A stretch of 64,000 bases of DNA from Paraburkholderia kirstenboschensis (GTDB lineage: Bacteria > Pseudomonadota > Gammaproteobacteria > Burkholderiales > Burkholderiaceae): positions 1-64,000 of the forward strand of contig NZ_CAJHCR010000014.1 of assembly GCF_904848585.1 (NCBI RefSeq), written 5' to 3'. Position numbers and translations under genes: made by a program. Of the stretch, positions 1 through 7,520 are shown one piece after another (positions within the stretch are counted from its first letter, which is position 1; each line of letters starts with the position of its first letter). Under the pieces are notes generated by a model, which saw only the letters and a program-made list of their open reading frames with translations, was not told the origin of the DNA and ran no database searches.

Positions 1-40
1 GTTATCACTCCGTTCTCCTGCTTGGCGTCCAAGCAGGCAG

Positions 41-109
41 TTGAACATGTGGGTCAATTTTCGATGCAAATTTCTAGCGGAAGTGGGTCAGTTCTATGCG
101 CGTATCAAC
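41..109. mobile_element. probable terminal segment of an IS21-like insertion sequence
   Basis: Two related copies of a TGGGTCARTT motif lie 34 bases apart (about 50-66 and 84-101), the first followed by TTCGATGC and the second by CTATGCGC. IS21-family elements carry such repeated transposase-binding sequences just inside their ends and finish with a CA dinucleotide; the sequence here ends ...TATCAACA at about 109, immediately before sequence that aligns with the interior of an SRPBCC gene. A perfect 9-bp stem (CCTGCTTGG/CCAAGCAGG, 17-37) precedes it. The istA/istB genes would lie left of the window and are not visible, so family assignment is an inference from the end structure. Confidence 0.45.
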
Positions 110-399
110 AGGTCGGCTTCCCGATGAGCCTCGTGGTGACCGAATACGTGCCGAACCAAAGGCTCGCCTGGGCGACCACCGTCGACGGCGACGAGACTGG
201 TTCCAGTGCTTACCACGGGTGGGTAATCACGCCGACGGACGAAGGTTGCCACCTGCTAACGGAAGAGACGCAACAAGGTCCCTGGTTTCTCGATGTGCTC
301 GGCCGGCAACATCCCGGTGGGCTCTATCGCTATCACCAGGATTGGGTCGAGCGCCTCGCACGAGCCGCAGAGGCGGAAGTCGCGAAGATCGCCGGGTGA
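110..399 (+). pseudogene. SRPBCC (START/Bet v1-like) family protein, 5'-truncated
   Basis: The reading frame is open from the left edge and ends at the TGA of 397-399, but only the part from about base 110 resembles a protein: it aligns with the second half of the intact SRPBCC protein at 1451-1972 (shared YVPNxRxAW, SxAYHxWxITPT, GCHLxTEET and QGP). The N-terminal strand and helix of the fold are missing and are replaced by sequence with the repeat structure of an IS end. A TTG at 22 could allow translation of a chimera, but it would lack half of the ligand cavity. The downstream SDR gene follows after 160 bases, so the insertion may also have changed its promoter. Confidence 0.7.
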
Positions 400-558
400 T
401 GCGTCAGTTTCAACGCGCCGGTGCGTTGTGCGTTTGACTGTTTGCGTGCGGAAGCGGCAAGCCGGCTTGCTCTCAATCGAAGTCTGGTTTCGCGCGTGCC
501 CGTATCGAAGAATCGTAACGGCGGATCTGTCTGCCATTCCTACGCGGAGAAAAAAACT

Positions 559-1353
559 ATGAAGATCGAACTCAAGGGTCGCAAGGCCATCGTTACCGGC
601 TCGACGGCGGGCATCGGCCGCGCGATCGCCGAGGGCCTCGCCCGCGCAGGCGCATCGGTCGTGATCAACGGGCGCGGAGAGCAGCGAGTAGCCGCCGCGC
701 TAGATGAGATCCGGGCTCTCGTGCCCGACGCGGAACTGACCGGCATTGCCGCCGATCTTTCCACCGCGGAGGGATCGGCCGCCCTCGTGGCGCAGGTGCC
801 GGATGCCGACATCCTCGTCAATAACCTCGGTACCGCCCATCTGAATGGTTTCTTCGAGCAGAGCGATAGCGAATGGCTCGACCTCTTCCAGCTCAATGTG
901 ATGAGCGGCGTGCGCGCTGCACGGCACTATCTGCCGGCCATGGCCAGGCGCGGTTGGGGACGGGTCGTGTTCATCAGCAGCGAGTCCGCGATCATGATCC
1001 CCAAGGAGATGATCGATTACGGTGTGACCAAGACGGCGCAACTCGCCGTATCGAGGGGACTTGCCGAGTTGGTGAGTGGCACCGGGGTGACCGTCAACGC
1101 GGTGCTGCCGGGGCCGACCCGCTCCGAAATTCTGGGCAACTGGATGAAAGCTACCGCTCAGGAGCAGGGCATCACGCAGGAGGAAGCTGAGCAGAACTTC
1201 CTGAAAACGATGCGACCGACCACCCTACTCAACCGGTTCACGACGACCGAAGAAATTGCCAACATGGTGGTGTATGTCTGCTCCGAGCAGGCCTCCGGTA
1301 CGAGCGGCGCGGCATTACGCGTTGATGGCGGTGTCATTCGCGCGATCTGCTGA
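559..1353 (+). CDS. SDR family NAD(P)-dependent oxidoreductase
   Basis: A classical short-chain dehydrogenase of 264 residues. The Rossmann cofactor motif TGSTAGIG is at residues 13-20, a variant NNLG (normally NNAG) at 88-91, a serine cluster ISSES at 139-143 and the catalytic YGVTK at 154-158, followed by the PGPTRSE loop. The ATG at 559 is preferred over upstream in-frame starts because GCGGAGA precedes it at good spacing and the family's N-terminus begins there. The gene lies between two SRPBCC paralogues, a pairing seen in aromatic/polyketide-type tailoring sets, but the substrate cannot be read from the sequence. The Leu in NNLG is a mild departure from the consensus. Confidence 0.93.
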   Translation: MKIELKGRKAIVTGSTAGIGRAIAEGLARAGASVVINGRGEQRVAAALDEIRALVPDAELTGIAADLSTAEGSAALVAQVPDADILVNNLGTAHLNGFFEQSDSEWLDLFQLNVMSGVRAARHYLPAMARRGWGRVVFISSESAIMIPKEMIDYGVTKTAQLAVSRGLAELVSGTGVTVNAVLPGPTRSEILGNWMKATAQEQGITQEEAEQNFLKTMRPTTLLNRFTTTEEIANMVVYVCSEQASGTSGAALRVDGGVIRAIC

Positions 1354-1450
1354 ACCAACGCGTGACAGGCCTGCGCTGCGCCGTGAGCCCTGACGGCAAC
1401 CGAGATTTCTGCAGTCTCGGCAAACTTCAAATCCGACCCAAATTCCAACC

Positions 1451-1972
1451 ATGAATAGTATTTTCGAAGCGATCCATTGGCCTGCGGACATGGCGCCAAG
1501 CCGCTCACCCATCCATTTCACTAATGAGCTTGAGGTTGCCGTTTCGCCTGAAACTATCTGGTCTCTTCTCATTGATCCCAAGGCTTGGCCCCGTTTCTAT
1601 CCAGGCGTCAAGGATGTCCAGCTGTTAGACGGACACGAGCTGTTGCAAGCCGACACGCGCTTTGAAACTAATCTGGCTGGCCAGGACGTCTTCGCGTCGG
1701 TACAGGAGTTCATTCCGAACGCCCGCATCGCCTGGGGCGGCGGCCCGAAGGCTTCGAAAGAATCCAGGGCCTATCACGCCTGGATCATCACCCCGACACC
1801 CCGCGGCTGCCACCTCTGGACTGAAGAGACGATGCAAGGGCCGCTCTGGATCGAGTTGGCGAAGGAAGCGCCAGATATCTTCTGGCGCACGCATGAAAAG
1901 CTTCTGGATGACCTTGCGAAGGTTGCGCTCGAGCTCGAAACACGAGCGCCGCTAGAAGCTGCCGATAGATGA
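1451..1972 (+). CDS. SRPBCC (polyketide cyclase/START-like) family protein
   Basis: A protein of 173 residues with the SRPBCC layout: an early strand with VAVSPETIWSLLIDPKAWPRFYPG (two short blocks of the polyketide cyclase/dehydrase family), a central hydrophobic sheet and a long C-terminal helix. Such proteins bind hydrophobic ligands or act as cyclases/aromatases; no catalytic assignment is possible here. It is the intact paralogue of the truncated copy at the left edge. No strong ribosome site precedes 1451; an internal ATG at 1490 is an alternative that would still keep the whole domain. It probably belongs to the same unit as the SDR 97 bases upstream. Confidence 0.85.
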   Translation: MNSIFEAIHWPADMAPSRSPIHFTNELEVAVSPETIWSLLIDPKAWPRFYPGVKDVQLLDGHELLQADTRFETNLAGQDVFASVQEFIPNARIAWGGGPKASKESRAYHAWIITPTPRGCHLWTEETMQGPLWIELAKEAPDIFWRTHEKLLDDLAKVALELETRAPLEAADR

Positions 1973-2128
1973 CGGCTGTGGAGTATCTGAAAAGGAGCCT
2001 TAGGGTCTGCTGGGGTGTCGCCGCTATACGACTCGCTCGCAACGATTGACCCCTAACGGTGCGATCAAAGATCTGCGTATTTTCGTATCGACGGGCACTC
2101 CCGCATTGCCTGACGGCATCGTCGTCGG

Positions 2129-2449
2129 TCAAAAACCGCCTGTGACGAGGGGCAGCACGGTGAGATCGGGATGCGTGCCGTCGACGATGCTGCGTCCCAC
2201 GTGCACGCCTTCGTAAAGGGCGTCGTCCTTGCTGCCGAAATATTCTTCGCCGTCTGCGTGAAACGGCACCGCATGTCCCGGAATCGTCGGGTCTGCGCCC
2301 GGATGACAGACGTAGCCCACATACGTGTAGCGGTTCTCCACCGCGTTGGACGCATTAACTTCGCCCGGCGCATTTTTCACGAATGGCGCCACGTGAATCT
2401 CGAAGCCCTCGTACTCGACCATTTCCCAAGGTGCGGTTTCGTCGGGCAT
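2129..2449 (-). CDS. hypothetical protein
   Basis: A 106-residue frame beginning MPDETAPWEMVEY. The ATG at 2449 is chosen over an upstream start because GGAGG lies 5 bases before it. The product is acidic, soluble and rich in aromatic residues (YEGFEIHV, RYTYVGYV, GEEYFGS), without signal peptide or membrane segment. I do not recognise a family. Codon use is G/C-rich in third positions like its neighbours, and the reverse frames look worse, so I think it is expressed. It stands alone between the SRPBCC gene and a decayed SnoaL-like gene, both of which suggest a secondary-metabolism or detoxification setting, but no function can be given. Confidence 0.6.
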   Translation of the reverse strand: MPDETAPWEMVEYEGFEIHVAPFVKNAPGEVNASNAVENRYTYVGYVCHPGADPTIPGHAVPFHADGEEYFGSKDDALYEGVHVGRSIVDGTHPDLTVLPLVTGGF

Positions 2450-2534
2450 ACCTGCCTCCGTCTTCGTCGCGCATATCAAAAAGTCTAGGTGATTTCATCG
2501 CGTAGCGCGCTGATGGACGGCTCGGGCAAAACCA

Positions 2535-2923
2535 CTACGGCTTGATCGCGCCGAGTTGCCCAAGCATCGTCAGATTGTGTTCGAGATGCGAGTTTCGACC
2601 ATGCGTCCATCCTTCACGCGATAAAGGTCGAATGACGGGAAGTCGACGCTCCGAACGTCGCCTTTCAGATTCTGGAACTGGCCTGTGAAATGCCCACGGA
2701 AATGCAGATGGACAGAAGCGCGGCCGCCGGATCCGAGATGGTCGTCGATTTCCGCGCGCAGGTCGGGTACCGCCGCGCGAGAGCCCTTCGACGCCGCGAG
2801 CGGACCTTCCGGACCTTGGGGCCGTCCATCGGGCAAGGTGCGGTCGACGAACGCGGGAGAGAGCGCGAGCTCAGCGTAAGACTCGTCCTCGAGGTCGCGT
2901 CTTGGCCAGCTGCGGTCACTGGC
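2535..2923 (-). pseudogene. SnoaL-like ester cyclase / NTF2-fold protein, truncated and frameshifted
   Basis: Read on the minus strand, the frame from about 2923 gives an NTF2/SnoaL-type core including LSPAFVDRTLPDG, PDLRAEIDDHLG, VHLHFRGHFTG and YRVKDGRMVE. The typical C-terminal end of the family, LEHNLTMLGQLGAIKP followed by TAG at 2535-2537, is present but in another frame, so a frameshift sits near base 2590. The N-terminus is also lost: the frame is closed by a TAG at 2924-2926 with no start or ribosome site. Two independent lesions make this a pseudogene. SnoaL-like proteins act on polyketide or small aromatic substrates, which fits the SRPBCC/SDR genes to the left. Confidence 0.7.
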
Positions 2924-3126
2924 CTATCCGACAAAGCGGCCACTGAAAGGGCCGGTTCGCTCAAAAAGCAGCCCGTCGACCGGCGCCTGTGTGGGACGTT
3001 GCTAGCGTCGAAGAGTTCGAACTTGTTGCCGGCCAGTGCGCGGCAAGTGTTGCACGCCACTTCATAGTGCTTCGTGGTGACCTGGAAGCAGAGACAGGCC
3101 GCCGGAGTTGTAGCTGGGCATTGCTT

Positions 3127-3711
3127 TTATTTGCCGGTCACGTTTGGCATCGGACACCCCGATGCGGGCTTTTTTTGTTTAGGAGAACGAGTGCAGGTGG
3201 AAGGCATGATTCGAATCCCGCCATTCGAACAGTCGCATTGTGAACCCTCAACAACGATCTTCTCGGGTGAAGATGCGGAGGGAGTGAGATTGGGAATCCA
3301 ATAGAACGGATACCGGCTAACTGTCTCTTTAGATTGATCATCCTTGGACGCCGGCAAAGCAAAAACACCCACCAACATCATAAGAAAAACCCCAACGACA
3401 AATGCAATTGCTGAGAGAGCGCTAGGCCACTTTATCTCCGGCTCATATATATCCTCCTTTTTGGGATCGTCCGGATGTCGCCCTAGACGACCTGCCATAC
3501 TAAAAAGGCTCCCGACACCCATCAGAATCGCGAAGAAAAGAATGAACCATGATAACTTTACAACGGTGGCCCATCCGGCGCTTAGTTTCACCAGGAGGCT
3601 TGTTCCGAAGGTTACCTCGAAGCCCAGTATCGCAGTCGCGAGGGTAAGAATCGCCTTAATGCTCTCCAGGGCGGTTGTGTAGGCGGCCTTGGTTCTATCG
3701 TTGGCGTCCAT
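3127..3711 (-). CDS. small membrane protein of unknown function
   Basis: A protein of 194 residues from the ATG at 3711 (an in-frame TTG at 3732 is less likely). Hydrophobic segments occur around residues 20-40 (IKAILTLATAILGF), 50-75 (VVKLSWFILFFAILMGVGSLF) and 98-120 (ALSAIAFVVGVFLMMLVGVFA), with a charged cytoplasmic loop RHPDDPKKEDIYEPE between the last two. The C-terminal quarter is polar and Cys/Pro-rich and is encoded across a good terminator hairpin, so the natural C-terminus may have been replaced. It starts 5 bases after the stop of the small gene at 3717-3992 and is likely co-transcribed with it. Family not recognised; two- or three-pass membrane partners of this size are common in defence-like and signalling pairs, but nothing here proves that. 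Confidence 0.6.
   Translation of the reverse strand: MDANDRTKAAYTTALESIKAILTLATAILGFEVTFGTSLLVKLSAGWATVVKLSWFILFFAILMGVGSLFSMAGRLGRHPDDPKKEDIYEPEIKWPSALSAIAFVVGVFLMMLVGVFALPASKDDQSKETVSRYPFYWIPNLTPSASSPEKIVVEGSQCDCSNGGIRIMPSTCTRSPKQKKPASGCPMPNVTGK
3147..3176 (+). terminator. rho-independent terminator, plus-strand orientation
   Basis: The stem GCATCGG (3147-3153) / CCGATGC (3159-3165) has a five-base loop and is followed by GGGC and a run of seven T. On the plus strand no intact gene ends just upstream, so it probably served a lost gene. On the minus strand it lies inside the last codons of the membrane protein at 3127-3711. Confidence 0.65.
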
Positions 3712-3716
3712 TTTCG

Positions 3717-3992
3717 TTAGAAAAAAGGCCAAACATGAATGCGACGGCCTTTTATAATCAGTAATACGTTAACGTCTATTTCTCGTCGGTTCTGAAATAT
3801 CGACTCTCGATGGGCATCTTCTAGAAACGATTGAAAATCTCGAAGGGCGCCTTGATACACACCGCCGCCAGGAACGACATTCCTCGCGTATAACTCCTGC
3901 AGTCCAGCATCTGCCAGTTGGTACACCTCGACCGAAGCGTCATGGCTAAAATGGAAACCACCGATAACGTGTTCATAGTCGGGAGTGGGCAT
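3717..3992 (-). CDS. hypothetical protein upstream of the membrane protein
   Basis: A 91-residue soluble frame starting MPTPDYEHVIGGFHFSH and ending in a basic/aromatic tail (KGRRIHVWPFF). It contains ASVEVYQLADAGLQELYAR, which reads like an amphipathic helix, and a central loop VVPGGGVYQGALRDFQ. No signal peptide or membrane segment is present. The stop codon lies 5 bases before the membrane-protein start, so the two probably form one transcript. The pair is bounded by long stretches of poorly coding DNA and is noticeably richer in A/T than the flanking catabolic genes, suggesting a different origin. I do not recognise the family. Confidence 0.55.
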   Translation of the reverse strand: MPTPDYEHVIGGFHFSHDASVEVYQLADAGLQELYARNVVPGGGVYQGALRDFQSFLEDAHRESIFQNRREIDVNVLLIIKGRRIHVWPFF

Positions 3993-4559
3993 GATTTTTT
4001 AGGTGCGCTTCATTTAAGTTCATCTTCCGCCGAGAACTGCGTCGGGGCTCAGACCGCTGTATCTGTGCTAACTAGGGTCGCCCCGACACAAATGAATATA
4101 GGCAATCTTCAGCAATACGCAATGACCATTCTGTGTCGCAGCTGCTCTGTCTCAGAGGCAAGATAACCTACCAACCCCGTGACTCGACGCATGACCGCTG
4201 CGCGTTTGAAAGCAGTCTTAGATCGTAAGCGCCACCGAGCGGCAGCTCCGGGTCGTCAAGACTCGTTCGCCGCTCCCGGAAGCCGACGTTCGACAACATC
4301 CCATCGCGAACCGCCGCAGGCCGCCGTAGTCACCCCACAAGGAACGGTCGATCGCGCCCGAAGCGTCCCTTCGATCGATTCGCTCGTTATTGTTAAACGA
4401 TGGTTTCGCCGGTCCCGTACGGTCGGCGCTTTACTCGGTACTTGCTTCTCCAGTTGGACTTTCAGTACCGCGATCACGCCGACCGTATGCCTTTCGATCG
4501 CCGTCGGTCGAACACGTGCTTCCACAAAAACCTGCCGCAGGCAGAAAATGGCGTGCAGA
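3993..4559. other. gene-poor segment
   Basis: About 570 bases without a convincing gene. Short frames on both strands lack ribosome sites and family resemblance. It precedes two gene remnants at 4560-4914 and is probably eroded DNA. Confidence 0.5.
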
Positions 4560-4707
4560 CTTCTCCGACGAGCAGCGCAAGGAATTGACTAACCGAATCC
4601 AGAACTCGGCGCTGACCACCGCGAAGAAGAAGAAGAAGAAGAAGCCGGCGATATAGTTCGTGACGCCGAACTGCCGGTTCGACAGCGACACGACGCCGAA
4701 CAGGTCC
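4560..4707 (-). pseudogene. remnant of an unidentified membrane protein
   Basis: On the minus strand from about 4707 the frame reads MDLFGVVSLSNRQFGVTNYI, then AGF, a run of seven phenylalanines and AVVSAEFWIRLV, i.e. one membrane-spanning segment with a polar lead. The phenylalanine run is encoded by a TTC trinucleotide repeat. Nothing upstream supplies a start site and the sequence abuts an alcohol dehydrogenase tail on the opposite strand at 4708. I read it as the fragment of a transporter-like protein; the family is not recognised and a chance open frame cannot be excluded. Confidence 0.3.
4623..4644. repeat. trinucleotide repeat (AAG)7
   Basis: Seven perfect AAG units in a row, an unusual microsatellite for this G/C-rich DNA. 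On the minus strand it encodes a phenylalanine run within a membrane-like segment. Slippage could change the number of units without shifting the frame. Confidence 0.8.
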
Positions 4708-4914
4708 ATCATCGGCGACCGCAAGGAACTCGACGTGCGCGGCGCGCATCTCGGCCGGTATTGCTATCCGATCGCAATCGATCCGCTCGCCCGCGGGCTC
4801 GTCACGTCGAGAAGCATCGTGACGCATGGCTTCTCACTCGAAGAATGGGACAAGGCGATCAGGATCGCGAATTCGCCGGACTCGATCAAGGTGCTGCTGA
4901 AGCCACGCGTGTAA
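4708..4914 (+). pseudogene. zinc-type alcohol/polyol dehydrogenase, C-terminal fragment
   Basis: The frame from 4708 to the TAA at 4912-4914 encodes IIGDRKELDVRGAHLG, YCYPIAIDPLARGLVTS, THGFSLEEWDKAIRIA and DSIKVLLKPRV. This is the C-terminal end of medium-chain zinc dehydrogenases of the L-threonine/sorbitol/erythritol-dehydrogenase type. The catalytic zinc domain and the Rossmann fold are absent; sequence to the left is a membrane-like fragment on the other strand. Only about 68 of the usual roughly 340 residues remain. The assignment to a polyol dehydrogenase is from family resemblance, and the exact substrate is unknown. Confidence 0.7.
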
Positions 4915-5247
4915 TGGGCTGCAGCCGATCGCGCCGCAATCACTCCATCCGTCGACTACAGATCTCCTCCCTGCAAATCCTCGCGGCCGCAATGACGGCG
5001 CTTGGGTGCCCCTCCTCCACGAGACTTCCTCCGCGCCTCCGCACGACCACACGACGCGCGCGTATACCCGCTTGTCATCCGATTTTTTCCATGGAACACT
5101 GGGTCGCATCTGCTGTACCGGATTCGATTCCGATATACCGGACACACAGCCAGGGCTGCGATCTATCGGTTTTCACGCCGGCGTGCGGCCACAACCGCTC
5201 AGGTCGCGACTTCCGTCCAGCATGGGATTCCTTTCACAGGGTCGAAA
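4915..5247. other. upstream region of the amino acid ABC operon
   Basis: About 330 bases with no convincing gene. It should contain the promoter of the operon starting at 5248, but I see no sigma-70 hexamer pair strong enough to place it. Confidence 0.4.
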
Positions 5248-6081
5248 ATGAGACTGTCCAGAAAAAGCATAGGGTTCGCGTGTTTGTCCGCTGTCGTCGG
5301 CCTGCTGGCACTCACCGGTTGTACCAAGGTCGCGACGACCGGCCAGGATGTCGCTGCGGGTTCGACCTTGCAGGCCGTCCTGCAACGCGGCACGCTGCGC
5401 GTCGGCGATTGTCTGACCTTCGCGCCATTCGGCTTTTACGACAAGGCCGGGCAGCCGGACGGCTACGACGTCGATCTCGCGAAAGAACTGGCAAAGCAGA
5501 TGGGCGTGAAGCTCGAAATGGTCAACACCACGAGCGCAAACCGCATTCCGAATCTGCAGACCGCCAAGGTCGACGTGGTCTTCTGCAACTTCACGCGCAA
5601 CCTCGAGCGTGCCAAGGAAATTGCGTTCACAACGCCGTATGTCGTCGCAAGCGAGGCGCTGCTCGTCAAGAAGAGCAGCGGCATCCAGTCGGTCAAGGAC
5701 ATGGCGGGCCATACGATCGCGACCGTGAAGGGCTCGACGAACGGCGACGAAGTACGCGCGCTGGGCATCCCCGTGAAGATCCAGGAATACGACAGTTCGG
5801 AAGCCGCGATCCTCGCTGTCAAGCAGGGTCAAGCCGACGCGATGATCGAGGACAACAACTTCCTTGCCTATCAGGCGAAGCTGGACCCCGAGCTGACCGT
5901 GACCAACGAAGCCCTCGTGCCGCTCGAATACAACGCGTTCGGTGTGAAGGCGGGCGATCAGGTCTGGCTGAACTACCTGAACCTGTTTCTGTTCAACATC
6001 AACGCGTCGAAACAGAACGCGCAGCTGTACACGAAGTGGTTCGGCACCCCGCCCCGCTATCCGCTCAACCCGCAGTTCTGA
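5248..6081 (+). CDS. amino acid ABC transporter substrate-binding lipoprotein
   Basis: A protein of 277 residues of the family 3 solute-binding fold (polar amino acids). The N-terminus has a short basic segment, a hydrophobic core and the lipobox LTGC with Cys25, so the protein should be anchored in the membrane by a lipid. The conserved entry GTLRVGDCLTFAPFGF, the GYDVDLAKELAKQMG helix and the hinge region AKVDVVFCNFT are present, and it ends with YTKWFG. ATG 5248 is chosen because it gives a complete signal. It is the first gene of a four-gene importer operon and would deliver the ligand to the permeases that follow. Confidence 0.93.
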   Translation: MRLSRKSIGFACLSAVVGLLALTGCTKVATTGQDVAAGSTLQAVLQRGTLRVGDCLTFAPFGFYDKAGQPDGYDVDLAKELAKQMGVKLEMVNTTSANRIPNLQTAKVDVVFCNFTRNLERAKEIAFTTPYVVASEALLVKKSSGIQSVKDMAGHTIATVKGSTNGDEVRALGIPVKIQEYDSSEAAILAVKQGQADAMIEDNNFLAYQAKLDPELTVTNEALVPLEYNAFGVKAGDQVWLNYLNLFLFNINASKQNAQLYTKWFGTPPRYPLNPQF

Positions 6082-6130
6082 ACACGAACGCGCGGCGCCC
6101 GCGACGGTACGGCTTTGCGAAGGAATGGCG

Positions 6131-6850
6131 ATGAGTTATCAATGGCTGACACTGTGGGGCTATGTGCCTGATTTCTTTCAGGCCGCGTGGCTCACGTTGC
6201 AGATCACGCTGCTCGCATTTTGCGTCGCGCTGATCCTCGGACTGCTGACGGCGCTCGCAGGCGGTTCGCATCTCGCGCCGCTTCGTGTCGTCGCGCGCGG
6301 CTATATCGAGCTGATCCGCAATACGCCCGTTTTGCTGCAGATATTCATCGTGTTCTTCGGGCTGCCGTCGCTGGGCTTGAATCTGACCGCGTACACGGCA
6401 GGCGTGATTGCGCTCGGCGTGAATGTGGGTGCGTATATGGCGGAGGTTTTCCGCGCCGGCATTCAGTCGGTGCCGCGCGGACAGATCGAAGCGGCCGGCA
6501 TTCTCGGCCTGGGCCGTTCGCAGGTTTTTATCGAAGTCGTATTGCCTCAAGCGGCACGCGCCGTCTATCCCGCGATCGTCAACAACCTGATTCAACTGCT
6601 GCTCGGCACGTCGCTGCTGTCCGCCATTGCGTTGCCTGAACTGACGGGCACGGCGACCGTGATCAATGCACGCACCCTTCTCTATATCCAGACGTTCTCG
6701 GTTACGTTGATCGCGTATCTGATCTTGAGCAACTGCCTGTCATGGATCGCGGAACAGATCGGCGCGCGCGTGTTCCACCCTCCCCTCATGCTCAAGCAAC
6801 ACACGCGCCGCCGGCTTCTGCTGATCCCGCGTCAGGCGAACCGCACCTGA
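6131..6850 (+). CDS. amino acid ABC transporter permease (first subunit)
   Basis: An inner-membrane permease of the HisM/GlnP type with five predicted membrane segments and the EAA-like cytoplasmic loop around IEAAGILGLGRSQVFIEVVLPQ, which docks onto the ATPase. GAAGGA lies 6 bases before the ATG at 6131 but directly abuts the ATG at 6125, so the later start is preferred; the product has 239 residues. A short basic tail (KQHTRRRLLLIPRQ) follows the last helix. It should pair with the second permease to form a heterodimeric channel. Confidence 0.9.
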   Translation: MSYQWLTLWGYVPDFFQAAWLTLQITLLAFCVALILGLLTALAGGSHLAPLRVVARGYIELIRNTPVLLQIFIVFFGLPSLGLNLTAYTAGVIALGVNVGAYMAEVFRAGIQSVPRGQIEAAGILGLGRSQVFIEVVLPQAARAVYPAIVNNLIQLLLGTSLLSAIALPELTGTATVINARTLLYIQTFSVTLIAYLILSNCLSWIAEQIGARVFHPPLMLKQHTRRRLLLIPRQANRT

Positions 6851-6872
6851 ATCATCGAAGGGGAAACTGCCC

Positions 6873-7520
6873 ATGTCAATCGAACTGCTGACCACCAGCC
6901 TGTCGATCCTGCTTCACGGACTGGTCGCGACCTTGCTGCTCTCCGCGGCATCGATTGCCGGCGGCACGCTGATCGGCCTGCTCGCCGCCGTATTGCGCAC
7001 GTTCGGACCGTGGGGCAGCGCGCGCGTCGCAAAGCTCTACACCGAACTGTTTCGAGGCACACCCGTGCTCATCACGCTGATGTTCATCTATTTCGGCGTG
7101 TCGTACTTCGGCTATGCGATCGATGTGTTCGCGGCGGGAGTCGTCGGCCTAAGCGTGTACCAGGGCGCCTATATCGCCGAAGTGTTCCGCTCGGGCATCG
7201 AAGCCGTGCCTAAAGGGCAATGGGAAGTCTCGCAGATTCTCGGCCTCGGCAAGATACAGACGTTCTTCTCGGTCGTGCTGCCGCAGACGGGGAAGATTGT
7301 ATTGCCGCCGCTGATCGGTCAGTACCTGTCGCTGATCAAGGATACGTCGATCGTCAGCATGATCGGCATGTCGGAATTGATGCATGGCGGACAGGCCATT
7401 GTCGATCGCGTCGGCAAGCCGGTCGAAATCTATGGACTCGTCGCCGTACTGTATTTCGTCGTGTGTTTCCCGCTGTCGCAGTGGGTGCGCCACCATGATC
7501 GTAGGAGCCTGTTGTCATGA
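6873..7520 (+). CDS. amino acid ABC transporter permease (second subunit)
   Basis: A permease of 215 residues, paralogous to its upstream neighbour, with RGTPVLITLMFIYFG in the first half (typical of polar amino acid permeases) and the EAA-type loop QWEVSQILGLGKIQTFFSVVLPQ. A good ribosome site GAAGGGGA precedes the ATG at 6873. The stop overlaps the start of the ATPase gene by four bases (ATGA), indicating translational coupling. Confidence 0.92.
   Translation: MSIELLTTSLSILLHGLVATLLLSAASIAGGTLIGLLAAVLRTFGPWGSARVAKLYTELFRGTPVLITLMFIYFGVSYFGYAIDVFAAGVVGLSVYQGAYIAEVFRSGIEAVPKGQWEVSQILGLGKIQTFFSVVLPQTGKIVLPPLIGQYLSLIKDTSIVSMIGMSELMHGGQAIVDRVGKPVEIYGLVAVLYFVVCFPLSQWVRHHDRRSLLS

Noticed and set aside
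3200..3235. GATTCGAATCC sequence resembling the T-loop of a tRNA gene
   Set aside because: No acceptor stem, anticodon arm or D-arm could be folded around it; the rest codes for the end of a membrane protein.
4761..6134. 457-codon open frame on the plus strand running through the binding-protein gene
   Set aside because: It overlaps the binding-protein gene in another frame and its product is Arg-rich low-complexity, typical of a shadow in G/C-rich DNA.
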